A stretch of 64,000 nucleotides of DNA from Lentzea albidocapillata (lineage in GTDB: Bacteria; Actinomycetota; Actinomycetes; Mycobacteriales; Pseudonocardiaceae). The stretch covers positions 124,001-188,000 of the forward strand of contig NZ_JOEA01000004.1 in assembly GCF_000719115.1 (NCBI RefSeq), read 5' to 3'. This document shows positions 1 through 7,384 of the stretch, piece after piece. The translations under genes and the position numbers were made by a program. Under the pieces are notes generated by a model. The model saw only the letters and a program-made list of their open reading frames with translations, had not been told where the DNA came from and did no database searches. Position 1 is the stretch's first letter, and the number at the start of each line of letters is the position of its first letter.

Positions 1-12
1 TGGTTCGCCTCA

Positions 13-33
13 CTAGGACTCGAGCGGTCCTAG
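13..33. promoter_or_regulatory. Inverted repeat, candidate operator upstream of DinB gene
   Basis: Arms CTAGGAC and GTCCTAG are perfect 7-bp inverted repeats around a 7-base spacer, ending 20 bases before the DUF664 start codon. Size and placement suit a TetR/MarR-type repressor site; the binding protein is unknown. Confidence 0.4.
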
Positions 34-53
34 TTCGGTCATAGCTTCACTGC

Positions 54-542
54 ATGACCATGGAGCTCAACGATCTGCTGCACGAACTGAACGACCAGCG
101 CAGGACCTTCCGCGTCACCATGCGGGGTCTCACCGCCGCCGAAGCGGTGAAGCGCACGACGGTCAGCGAGCTCACGCTGGGTGGGTTGCTCAAGCACCTC
201 ACCTGGTGTGAGCGCGGCTGGACCCACATCCTGACCGAGCAGCCCCTGCCCCCACCGGGCATGCTGGACTTCGACCAGTACACCTGGACGGGGAACGACT
301 TCGGGGAACTGCTCGCGTCGTACGACGAGGCGGTGCGCGCGACCGATGAGGCCGTGCGCACCGCCTCGCTCGACAAGCTGGTGCCGCTGCCTTCCGCGCC
401 CTGGGACCAGGACCCGCAGCCCATGTCGATCCGGCGGATCGTGCTGCACCTGATCCGGGAGACCGCGCAGCACGCGGGCCACGCGGACATCCTCCGCGAG
501 ACGCTCGACGGTCAGTCGACCACGGCGTCCCTGTACGAGTAG
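54..542 (+). CDS. DinB superfamily DUF664 protein
   Basis: Small cytoplasmic four-helix-bundle protein of the DinB superfamily, DUF664 branch, a group that in actinobacteria includes thiol-dependent transferase/hydrolase-like enzymes. Probable metal ligands are His48 in LLKHLTW and His140/His143 in the C-terminal ETAQHAGHADIL motif, which is the usual DUF664 arrangement; 162 residues is a normal length. ATG at 54 and ATG at 60 are both possible and neither has a clear Shine-Dalgarno. It converges with the mycoredoxin gene, three bases away. An inverted repeat just upstream suggests repression control. Family membership is secure; substrate and activity are unknown. Confidence 0.85.
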   Translation: MTMELNDLLHELNDQRRTFRVTMRGLTAAEAVKRTTVSELTLGGLLKHLTWCERGWTHILTEQPLPPPGMLDFDQYTWTGNDFGELLASYDEAVRATDEAVRTASLDKLVPLPSAPWDQDPQPMSIRRIVLHLIRETAQHAGHADILRETLDGQSTTASLYE

Positions 543-545
543 CCG

Positions 546-791
546 CTAGGCCGCCAGCTGTTCCTTCACCTGCGCAAGCGACGGGTTGGTGAGCGCGGAG
601 CCGTTCGGGAAGTGGACGGTGGGCACCGTGCGGTTGCCGCCGTTCACGCTCATCACGAAGTCGGCCGCTCCCGGCGTCTCCTCGATGTTGATCTCGACGT
701 ACTCGATGCCTTCGCGGTCGAGCGAGCTCTTCAGGATCCGGCAGTAGCCGCACCACGAGGTCGAGTAGACGGTCAGCTGGTCGGGAGCCAT
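546..791 (-). CDS. mrx1: Mycoredoxin (glutaredoxin-like, CGYC)
   Basis: Cytoplasmic thioredoxin-fold oxidoreductase that uses mycothiol to reduce mixed disulfides on proteins. The 81-residue protein has the active site Cys14-Gly-Tyr-Cys17 after TVYSTSW and the cis-proline segment NRTVPTVHF followed by G-S-A-L-T-N-P, closely matching actinobacterial Mrx1. An in-frame GTG at 800 is possible, but GAGGA lies directly in front of that GTG and 9 bases from the ATG at 791, so the ATG is chosen. Mycothiol use implies an actinobacterial host. It diverges from the DUF4360 pair across a 326-base gap. Confidence 0.92.
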   Translation of the reverse strand: MAPDQLTVYSTSWCGYCRILKSSLDREGIEYVEINIEETPGAADFVMSVNGGNRTVPTVHFPNGSALTNPSLAQVKEQLAA

Positions 792-1117
792 CAGGCGCAC
801 TCCTCATCGGGTTCGGACGAAGTCGTCAGTATCAACGCCGGACGAGGGGCGCTTCTTCCCGGGCCGGGGAGATGCGCCCCTCACTCGTCCGGAGCAGCCG
901 GTGGCGATCGTCAGACAATCGTCAGGTCAATTCGGCACACCGTGGGTGAACATAGTTCGCGCACGGCCGAAGATTTCGCCCGTGCAATTGGTCGTGCATT
1001 CGTAAATTCCCGCCAGGCGAATGTAGTCACCCATTCGGCGGCCCGTCACCACACAGGGTTTCCGATATCGTCTAAATTCCGCCGCCGCTACCGCAGTCAT
1101 GTTCAGAAAGGTTTGCC
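792..1117. other. Intergenic region with bulged hairpin
   Basis: No gene is seen in these 326 bases between the divergent mycoredoxin and DUF4360 genes. Positions 840-890 form a hairpin: GGACGA and GGGGCGC on the left pair with GCGCCCC and TCGTCC on the right, with a 4-base bulge and an 18-base loop. The stretch 940-1090 is AT-richer than its surroundings and probably holds the promoter of the first DUF4360 gene. No RNA family was recognised. Confidence 0.4.
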
Positions 1118-1741
1118 ATGCTGAAAACGGTGGCGGCTGCTGCCCTCGCGCTGTCCGCGGTCCTGACCGCGCCGGCCGCCCACGCAGCCTCCGATGTTCC
1201 TGATTTCGTGACGATCGACGTCGTCACCGTGAACGGCTCCGGCTGTCCCGCCGGCACCGCGGCCGTGGCCGCCGGGGACGACCGCACGGCGTTCACGGTG
1301 ACATACAGCCAGTACCTCGCCCAGGCCGGGCAGGGCTCAGGCCCCACCGACTTCCGCAAGAACTGCCAGCTCAACATCAGAGTGAGCTACCCGCAGGGCT
1401 TCACGTTCGGCATCGCCCAGGCGGACTACCGGGGATTCGCGAACCTGCAGCAGGGCGCAACGGGCACCGAGAAGGGGAACTACTACTTCCAGGGCATGTC
1501 GCAGGGTACGAGCCGCACCCACACGTTCGCCGGCCCGAAGAGCGACAACTGGCAGGCCACCGACCGCGCGACCGTCGCGGAAATCATCTACGCCCCGTGC
1601 GGGGAAGTCCGGCACCTGAACATCAACACCGAACTGCGCGTGAACGCGGGAACCGCGTCGAAGGCGAACAGCTTCATGACGATGGATTCCACCGACAGCA
1701 GCGTGAGCACGAAGTACCAGTTCTCCTGGAAGCGCTGCTGA
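1118..1741 (+). CDS. Secreted DUF4360 protein, copy 1
   Basis: Exported protein of unknown function. Residues 1-23 are a Sec signal peptide (hydrophobic run of Ala/Leu/Val ending AHA), so the mature protein starts near ASDVPDF. The rest is one DUF4360 domain, a beta-rich extracellular domain common in actinobacteria and fungi. Four mature cysteines (in GSGCPAG, RKNCQL, YAPCGE and the final KRC) probably form two disulfides. GAAAGG upstream supports the ATG at 1118; 207 residues is usual for the family. The next gene is a paralogue in the same direction after a 60-base gap, so the two may be cotranscribed. No enzymatic role is known. Confidence 0.85.
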   Translation: MLKTVAAAALALSAVLTAPAAHAASDVPDFVTIDVVTVNGSGCPAGTAAVAAGDDRTAFTVTYSQYLAQAGQGSGPTDFRKNCQLNIRVSYPQGFTFGIAQADYRGFANLQQGATGTEKGNYYFQGMSQGTSRTHTFAGPKSDNWQATDRATVAEIIYAPCGEVRHLNINTELRVNAGTASKANSFMTMDSTDSSVSTKYQFSWKRC

Positions 1742-1801
1742 CGCAGGCACCGACTGCCGCCGCCCGTTCGTTTTGTTGAACTCCAGACGGAAAGGTGCCC
1801 C

Positions 1802-2443
1802 ATGCTCAACACACTGGCCGCGGCCGCGCTCGCGATGTCGACGATCATCATTCCGCCCGGCGGCGCCCCCGGCGACACCCCGCCGCCGGACCACATCACC
1901 ATCGACGTCGTGACCATCAACGGCTCTGGCTGCCGGGCGGGAACGGCCGCCGTCGCCGTCAGCCCGGACAACAAGGCGTTCACCGTCACCTACAGCGAGT
2001 TCATGGCGCAGGTCGGGCCCCAGGCCCTCCCCACCGACTTCCGCAAGAACTGCCAGCTGAACCTGCGCGTCAACGTGCCGTCCGGCTTCACCTACGGCAT
2101 CGCGTCCACCGACTACCGCGGCTTCGCACACCTCGAACGCGGCGCCACGGCCCTGGAGAAGGCCAACTACTACTTCCAGGGCATGTCGCAGACGGCTTAC
2201 AAGCAGCACAACTACAGCGGCCCGTTCAGCGACGACTGGCAGGCGACGGACACGACCGACGTGGCCGCGATCGTCTACCACCCGTGCGGCGAGAAGCGGA
2301 ACTTCAACATCAACACGGAGCTACGGGTCATGGCGGGCACGTCCGACAAGAAGCTCACCAGCTTCATCACGATGGACTCGACCGACGGATCCATCGAGAC
2401 GACCTACCACTTCGCCTGGAAGGTCTGTCCGCCCAAGCCGTAA
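1802..2443 (+). CDS. Secreted DUF4360 protein, copy 2
   Basis: Tandem paralogue of the preceding gene. The domain cores align without gaps over most of their length (shared TDFRKNCQLN, NYYFQGMSQ and FNINTELRV-like segments), so the pair arose by duplication. The signal region is less regular: a short hydrophobic stretch (residues 1-17) runs into Pro/Gly-rich PPGGAPGDTPPP with no clear AXA site, so export is likely but the cleavage point is uncertain. The cysteine pattern is kept up to the C-terminal Cys, followed by PPKP. GGAAAGG precedes the ATG. It converges with ilvA. Function unknown. Confidence 0.82.
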   Translation: MLNTLAAAALAMSTIIIPPGGAPGDTPPPDHITIDVVTINGSGCRAGTAAVAVSPDNKAFTVTYSEFMAQVGPQALPTDFRKNCQLNLRVNVPSGFTYGIASTDYRGFAHLERGATALEKANYYFQGMSQTAYKQHNYSGPFSDDWQATDTTDVAAIVYHPCGEKRNFNINTELRVMAGTSDKKLTSFITMDSTDGSIETTYHFAWKVCPPKP

Positions 2444-2507
2444 CCGTCACATCAGGCCAAACAACCAGTGCCGGGCATTCCGCGAACGGGGTGCCCGGCA
2501 CGCCTGA

Positions 2508-3743
2508 TCAGATCAGGAAGCGGTACGCCGTCGACCCCGGCTCCACGTGCTGGATCTTGAGCGGGGACTCCTTCATCCGCCCCCACAGCAGGTCGTAGTC
2601 CTCGCGCCGCCCCAGCTCGATGCACACCAGCGCGGCCCCGGTCTCCCGGTTGTCCCGCTTCATGTACTCGAACTGCACGATGTCGTCGTCCTTGCCCAGC
2701 ACGTCGTCGAGGAACCGCCGCAGCGCACCGGGCTCCTGCGGGAACTCGACCAGGAACCAGTGCTTCAGGCCGCGGTGGATCATCGAACGCTCGACGATCT
2801 CGGCGTAACGCGACACGTCGTTGTTGCCGCCCGACAGCAGGCACACGACCGTCGAGTCCGGCGCGACGGAGATCTCCTCCAGCAGCGCGGCCGAAGCCAG
2901 GGCACCCGCGGGCTCGGCGATGATGCCGTCGATCTGGTACAGCTCCAGCATCTCGGTGCAGACCGCGCCCTCGGACACCGTGAGCAGCTCCGCGCCGCTG
3001 TCGCGCACCATCGGGAACGTCACGTCGCCGGCGCGGCGGACCGCGGCGCCGTCGACGAACGAGTCGACCTCGGGCAGCGTCACCGGGCCGCCCGCCTGGA
3101 TGGCGGCGATCATGCTCGCGGCACCGGCGGGCTCGACGCCGATGATGCGGGTGCGCGGGAAACGTTCCTTGAACCACGTGCCGACGCCGGAGAGCAGGCC
3201 GCCGCCGCCGATGGGCACCACGACCACGTCGGGGGCGCCGCCGAGCTGCTGGACGATCTCCAGGCCGACGGTGCCCTGGCCCGCGACCGTGCGGGGGTCG
3301 TCGAAGGCCGGGACCAGGGTCGCGCCCGTGTGCTGCGCGTACTCCTTGGCCAGCGCGGCCGCGTCGTCGTAGGTGTCGCCGTCCACGACCAGCTGCACCA
3401 TGCCCTGGCCGAGGGCCTGGATGCGGTCGCGTTTCTGGCGCGGGGTGGTCCGCGGGACGTGCACGCGGCCCTCGATGCCCAGGCGGCGGCAGGCGTAGGC
3501 CATGCCCTGGCCGTGGTTGCCGGCCGACGCGCAGACCGCGCCACCGAACGCGAACTCGGTCTGGCACAGCAGGTTGAACGCGCCGCGCAGCTTGTACGAG
3601 CGGCCTACCTGGAGGTCCTCGCGCTTGAACCACACGCGGGCGCCGGTCTTCTCGGACAACCGCTGGTTGACCTCCAGCGGCGTCGTGCGTGCGACACCAC
3701 CGAGCCGGGCTGCGGCCGCGGACACCTCATCAGCGAAGGACAT
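2508..3743 (-). CDS. ilvA: Threonine ammonia-lyase (threonine deaminase)
   Basis: PLP enzyme converting L-threonine to 2-oxobutanoate and ammonia, the first committed step of isoleucine synthesis. The PLP lysine is Lys51 in GRSYKLRGAF; SAGNHGQG (asparagine loop) and the phosphate-binding IGGGGLLSG are intact. About 80 C-terminal residues (from HWFLVEFPQEP) form one ACT-like regulatory domain, as in the short biosynthetic Corynebacterium-type enzyme, so isoleucine feedback is expected. The 411-residue length fits. The regulatory domain argues against a catabolic TdcB role. It stands alone: 68 bases separate its start from the divergent AA10 gene. Confidence 0.95.
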   Translation of the reverse strand: MSFADEVSAAAARLGGVARTTPLEVNQRLSEKTGARVWFKREDLQVGRSYKLRGAFNLLCQTEFAFGGAVCASAGNHGQGMAYACRRLGIEGRVHVPRTTPRQKRDRIQALGQGMVQLVVDGDTYDDAAALAKEYAQHTGATLVPAFDDPRTVAGQGTVGLEIVQQLGGAPDVVVVPIGGGGLLSGVGTWFKERFPRTRIIGVEPAGAASMIAAIQAGGPVTLPEVDSFVDGAAVRRAGDVTFPMVRDSGAELLTVSEGAVCTEMLELYQIDGIIAEPAGALASAALLEEISVAPDSTVVCLLSGGNNDVSRYAEIVERSMIHRGLKHWFLVEFPQEPGALRRFLDDVLGKDDDIVQFEYMKRDNRETGAALVCIELGRREDYDLLWGRMKESPLKIQHVEPGSTAYRFLI

Positions 3744-3811
3744 GTCAATACATCTTCCGTGAACGACTTGGGTCTGGCACGCGTACCCCTAGAAGGACAG
3801 GGGAGGTACCT

Positions 3812-4576
3812 GTGTTTCGCCTTTTGGGCGTGCTGTCACTGCTCATGATGCTCTCTGTGGTTCCCGCGCACGCCCATGGCGCGCCGACCGACCCCGCGAG
3901 CAGGGCTTTCCTGTGTTCGCCAGGTCAGCCCACAGCATCATCCCCGCCCTGCCGCAGCGCCATCGCGGCGGGGCTGCCGTCCAAGGAGTGGGACAACATC
4001 CGGCTCCCGAACGTGCGCGGCCAGGACGCGCAGAAGGTGCCGGACGGCAGGCTGTGCAGCGCCGGGCTGGCGAGGTACGGCGGGCTGGACCTGCCGTCCG
4101 CCGGCTGGCCGGCGACGAAGCTGAAGAGCACGGACTTCACGTACAAGGCCACGATCCCCCACCAGGGCTCGTTCCGGTTCTACGTGACGCGCGACGGCTA
4201 CACGCCGAACCAGCCCCTGCGGTGGGCGGACCTCGACCAGTTCCTGAACGTGCCCTCTCCCCCGCTCGTCAACGGCTCCTACGAGTTCCAGGTGCAGCTG
4301 CCGAAGGACCGCACCGGACGCCACCTGATCTACACGGTCTGGCAGAACACGGACACACCCGACACCTATCACTCGTGCACGGACGTGGAGATCGCGGCAC
4401 CGCCGGCCAAGCCGTCCGCGCGGACGTCGAGCGTCCCGCGACCCGTCCCCGTTGCGTCGAGTGCCGAACAACCTCCTTCCGGCGCAACGAGGTTCGGCAT
4501 GTCGGCGGTGGTGGCCGCACTGGGCGGTCTCGCCGTGCTCGGCGGGTTCCTGTTGTGGCGCAAACGAATTCTGTGA
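3812..4576 (+). CDS. AA10 lytic polysaccharide monooxygenase, membrane anchored
   Basis: Copper enzyme that oxidatively cleaves chitin or cellulose at the cell surface. A signal peptide (residues 1-21, ending PAHA) leaves His22 as the mature N-terminus, the first ligand of the copper histidine brace. The second ligand is the His of GRHLIYTVWQ, and DTYHSCTDVEI supplies the axial aromatic. After a Ser/Pro/Thr-rich linker, the C-terminus is a transmembrane segment (MSAVVAALGGLAVLGGFLLW) plus RKRIL. With no LPXTG motif this suggests a membrane tether rather than sortase anchoring. GTG at 3812 follows GGGAGG by five bases. The secreted ThuA-ricin gene follows in the same direction. Whether chitin or cellulose is the substrate cannot be decided here. 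Confidence 0.9.
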   Translation: MFRLLGVLSLLMMLSVVPAHAHGAPTDPASRAFLCSPGQPTASSPPCRSAIAAGLPSKEWDNIRLPNVRGQDAQKVPDGRLCSAGLARYGGLDLPSAGWPATKLKSTDFTYKATIPHQGSFRFYVTRDGYTPNQPLRWADLDQFLNVPSPPLVNGSYEFQVQLPKDRTGRHLIYTVWQNTDTPDTYHSCTDVEIAAPPAKPSARTSSVPRPVPVASSAEQPPSGATRFGMSAVVAALGGLAVLGGFLLWRKRIL

Positions 4577-4659
4577 ACGTACCGGTCCCCAACAGGTCCA
4601 GGCCTTCCTTACGATGATCTTCGGGCGCGCAACCCCGCTACCCGAAGGTGTGTACCCGA

Positions 4660-5898
4660 ATGGCTCGAAAACTGTTGGCGTTGCTGGCAATGCTCGCCGC
4701 CACCCTCGTCCCGGTCTCCCTCTCGGCGACGAGCTCGGCACAGGCGGCACCGTTCAAAGTCCTCGCTTTCCACAACGGGACCTGGGACCCGGCGCACATC
4801 GCCTTCGTCAACGAGGCGAACCCCTGGCTCACCCGAGCGGGCCAGGAGAACGGCTTCACCTACGAGTCGACCCGTGACTGGAACCGGCTGAGCACCCTCA
4901 CCCCGGCCCAGGCGCAGGTCGTGATCTTCCTCGACGACGCGCCCACCGGTGCCGCGGCACGCACGGGCTTCCAGCGCTACATAGAGGCAGGCGGCGGGTT
5001 CTTCGGCTTCCACGTCAGCGCGTTCACCCAGAACGCGAACGAGTGGCCGTGGTACCACAACACGTTCCTGGCCAAGGGCAACTTCGTCAGCAACACGTGG
5101 GGCCCGACCACCGCGGTGCTGAAGGTCGAGACCCGCACGCACCCCTCGACGCTGCGCCTGCCGGAGAAGTTCACGTCGGCGGTCAGCGAGTGGTACAGCT
5201 GGGACCGTGACCTGCGGCAGAACCCGAACGTCCAGATCCTGGCGAGCGTCGACCCGTCGAGCTTCCCGCTCGGCACCGACCCGGACCAGACGTGGCGCAG
5301 CGGTTACTACCCGATCATGTGGACCAACAAGAGCTACAAGATGATCTACGCGAACTTCGGCCACAACGCCATGGACTACGCGGCGAACCGGCCGCTGTCG
5401 TCCACGTTCGCGAGCGCCACCCAGAACAACTTCCTCGTCGACAGCCTGCTGTGGCTGGGCGGCGGCGGCACCCCGCCGCAGGGTGAGTGGAAGACGGTCG
5501 TCAACCGCGGCAACGGCAAGTGCGTCGACGCCGCGGCCGCGGGCCTGAACAACGGCACCGTCATCCAGCAGTACGCCTGCAACGGCACCACGGCGCAGAA
5601 CTTCCGCGCGGTGGCGACGACCGACGGCTACTCCCGCGTCGAGTACCGCAACGACTCGGCCAAGGTGCTGGACGTGAGCAACGTGTCCACCGCCGACAAC
5701 GCCGGGATCCACCTCTGGACCTACGGTGGCGGCACCAACCAGCAGTGGCGGGTGACCACGGGCGCGGACGGCTACTCGACGATCACGGCCCGGCACTCGA
5801 ACAAGTGCCTGTCGGCGCCGGCCAGTTCCGCCGACGGCGTCCAGCTGGTCCAGGCGACCTGCACCGGGTCGGCGGCGCAGAGCTTCAAGATCGGCTGA
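4660..5898 (+). CDS. Secreted ThuA-domain protein with ricin-type lectin domain
   Basis: Exported carbohydrate-related protein. A signal peptide (about residues 1-29, MARKLLALLAML to SSAQAA) precedes a ThuA/class I glutamine-amidotransferase-like domain (about 30-260), a fold linked to sugar utilisation, including FGFHVSAFT and MIYANFGHNAMDYA. A Gly/Pro linker leads to a C-terminal beta-trefoil (ricin/CBM13, about 280-412) with three repeats carrying Q-x-F/W signatures (QNFRAV, QQWRV, QSFKI), expected to bind glycans. The ATG at 4660 is 9 bases after GAAGGTG; an upstream GTG at 4648 lacks a good ribosome site. It lies 83 bases after the AA10 gene, suggesting a shared role on polysaccharides. 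Confidence 0.88.
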   Translation: MARKLLALLAMLAATLVPVSLSATSSAQAAPFKVLAFHNGTWDPAHIAFVNEANPWLTRAGQENGFTYESTRDWNRLSTLTPAQAQVVIFLDDAPTGAAARTGFQRYIEAGGGFFGFHVSAFTQNANEWPWYHNTFLAKGNFVSNTWGPTTAVLKVETRTHPSTLRLPEKFTSAVSEWYSWDRDLRQNPNVQILASVDPSSFPLGTDPDQTWRSGYYPIMWTNKSYKMIYANFGHNAMDYAANRPLSSTFASATQNNFLVDSLLWLGGGGTPPQGEWKTVVNRGNGKCVDAAAAGLNNGTVIQQYACNGTTAQNFRAVATTDGYSRVEYRNDSAKVLDVSNVSTADNAGIHLWTYGGGTNQQWRVTTGADGYSTITARHSNKCLSAPASSADGVQLVQATCTGSAAQSFKIG

Positions 5899-6288
5899 TC
5901 AGGAGGACCGTGAGTGGTTCTGGTCGTCGCGGCGGCCGGAACCACTCACGACCACCCGTTTCCCCGGCATCGGGCCGGCCGGGTGCGCCGCCCCGAGGAA
6001 CCCGTACATGTCGTTGAGCTGGTGCAGGGCCTGCACCGCGTCCCGCCACACCGGGCAGGGCCACGCGCGGTGCCGCCCGTACCAGGCGCGGCACGACTTG
6101 CACCGGTTCCGCTCGTTCGGCTCGTGCATCCGCAGCAGCCCCCGCCACCAGGGCAGGGCGTCGCGAAGCTGCTCGCGCAGTTCGAAGACCTCGTGAGGCG
6201 CGTCGGTCCGGGCGAGCTGGTCCATGGTCTTGTAGACGACGTCGATCACCGAGCGGTGGAACGACCCCTGTCGTTCAGCAAGCGCCAT
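5899..6288 (-). CDS. Actinobacterial hypothetical protein with Cys motif
   Basis: Unrecognised 129-residue soluble protein. A helical N-terminal half (VYKTMDQLARTDAPHEVFELREQL) is followed by WWRGLLRMHEPNERNRCKSCRAWYGRHRAWPCPVW. The three cysteines (C-x2-C then C after 12 residues), with nearby histidines, resemble a small zinc site. The C-terminus is flexible. It converges directly on the ThuA gene, with adjacent stops, and is divergent from the EspR-like/ImmA cassette across 142 bases, so it may share regulation with that cassette. ATG start; no strong ribosome site. Function unknown. Confidence 0.7.
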   Translation of the reverse strand: MALAERQGSFHRSVIDVVYKTMDQLARTDAPHEVFELREQLRDALPWWRGLLRMHEPNERNRCKSCRAWYGRHRAWPCPVWRDAVQALHQLNDMYGFLGAAHPAGPMPGKRVVVSGSGRRDDQNHSRSS

Positions 6289-6349
6289 CTCCCAGATCCT
6301 CCGAAGTTGAGACAGGCACGGCCGGAGTCTATGTTGGCCAATGGAGGGC

Positions 6350-6364
6350 TTTCAACTGGTGAAA
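6350..6364. promoter_or_regulatory. TTTCA-n5-TGAAA palindrome in divergent promoter region
   Basis: A short inverted repeat lies between the divergent 129-residue gene and the EspR-like HTH gene, about 67 bases before the latter. Placement fits an autoregulatory operator of the HTH protein. Short arms make this weak. Confidence 0.3.
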
Positions 6365-6430
6365 ATCCACTCACCCAGATAGCCCTTTCCATGGGTGGAG
6401 ACGTTCACTGCGCGCGACGGGGAGGCGGCA

Positions 6431-6868
6431 ATGGCGGGGGAACGGTCCCTGGCTGACAAGCTCAACCACCTCTTCGCCCGGCATACCGCCAGGTCCGGCC
6501 AGGAGTACAGCAACGAGCAGGTCGCGGCGGCCATCGCCGACACCGGCGTGACCATCTCCCAGAGCTACATCTGGCAGCTGCGCAAGGCCAAGAAGGACAA
6601 CCCGACGTTCAAGCATCTGCAGGCACTGGCAGGCTTCTTCGGTGTGCCCGTGAGCTACTTCTTCGACGACGAGGTCACCGACCGGGTCGACGAGCAGCTG
6701 AAGTCGTTGCAGGACGAGCAGAGCAGGCTCAACGAGATCGCTTCGGGCAGCGACGCGCAGCTCATGGCGATGCGCGCGGGGGAACTGTCTCCGGACCGCC
6801 GCCGCCTGGTCATGGAGCTGCTCGACGTGGTCTACCGACAGGAACAGGCCGAGCGCGGCGAAGGATGA
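6431..6868 (+). CDS. EspR-like XRE-family DNA-binding protein
   Basis: 145-residue HTH protein similar in layout to mycobacterial EspR, a nucleoid-associated regulator. Residues 5-80 form the XRE-type domain with an extra N-terminal helix (LADKLNHLFARH, then EQVAAAIADTGVTISQSYIWQLRKAK, then TFKHLQALAGFFGVPVSYFFDD). The C-terminal half (TDRVDEQLKSL to YRQEQAERG) is helical and probably dimerises. The ATG at 6431 is preceded by GGAGG at 6421-6425 and is preferred over a GTG at 6395. It is followed after three bases by an ImmA/IrrE peptidase, the usual partner of XRE repressors, and then by a membrane protein: one operon. Confidence 0.85.
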   Translation: MAGERSLADKLNHLFARHTARSGQEYSNEQVAAAIADTGVTISQSYIWQLRKAKKDNPTFKHLQALAGFFGVPVSYFFDDEVTDRVDEQLKSLQDEQSRLNEIASGSDAQLMAMRAGELSPDRRRLVMELLDVVYRQEQAERGEG

Positions 6869-6871
6869 CTC

Positions 6872-7384
6872 GTGGCCGAACGAGATTTGCGCAAGCGGTG
6901 CCGCCGCCTGCTGAACGAGCTGGACATCCAGCCGCCACTCGACGTCGAGGAACTCTGCCGCCGTGTCGGTGACCAGCGCGGCAAGCCGATCCGGCTGATC
7001 GCGCACCCGATCCCGGTGCCCGGCCCGTACGGCGTGTGGATCGCCACCTCCAAGGCCGACTACATCCTGTACCAGCAGGAGACGTCGAAGGCGCACCAGA
7101 ACCACATCATCCTGCACGAGCTCGGCCACCTGCTGGCCGGTCACACGAGCGACGAGCAGGACGACGACCTGCTCGCGGGCCTCTACCCCGACCTCGAACC
7201 GGACGCCGTGCGGCGGGCGTTGCGGCGCACCTCCTACGACTCCGACCACGAGCGCGAGGCCGAGACGGTCGCGACGATCATCCTCGAGTGGGCGTCGGTG
7301 CTGGACAAGGTGGCGCCGCGGGCGTCGGAGGGTCCGGCGCGCCGCATGTCGGAGTCGCTCGCGGACCGCCTGGGGTGGTTGTAG
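6872..7384 (+). CDS. ImmA/IrrE-family zinc metallopeptidase
   Basis: Gluzincin-like peptidase of 170 residues. The HELGH zinc motif spans residues 82-86, with the third acidic ligand expected in the EREAETVATIIL helix. In known systems ImmA/IrrE enzymes cleave or inactivate the XRE repressor encoded beside them (ImmR, DdrO); here the preceding gene encodes such an HTH protein. The N-terminal part (DLRKRCRRLLNELDIQPPLDVEELCRRVG) matches a helical lead-in often seen in actinobacterial members. GTG start, three bases after the preceding stop; its TAG is immediately followed by the start of the membrane protein gene, so translation is probably coupled. The trigger and true substrate are unknown. 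Confidence 0.88.
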   Translation: MAERDLRKRCRRLLNELDIQPPLDVEELCRRVGDQRGKPIRLIAHPIPVPGPYGVWIATSKADYILYQQETSKAHQNHIILHELGHLLAGHTSDEQDDDLLAGLYPDLEPDAVRRALRRTSYDSDHEREAETVATIILEWASVLDKVAPRASEGPARRMSESLADRLGWL

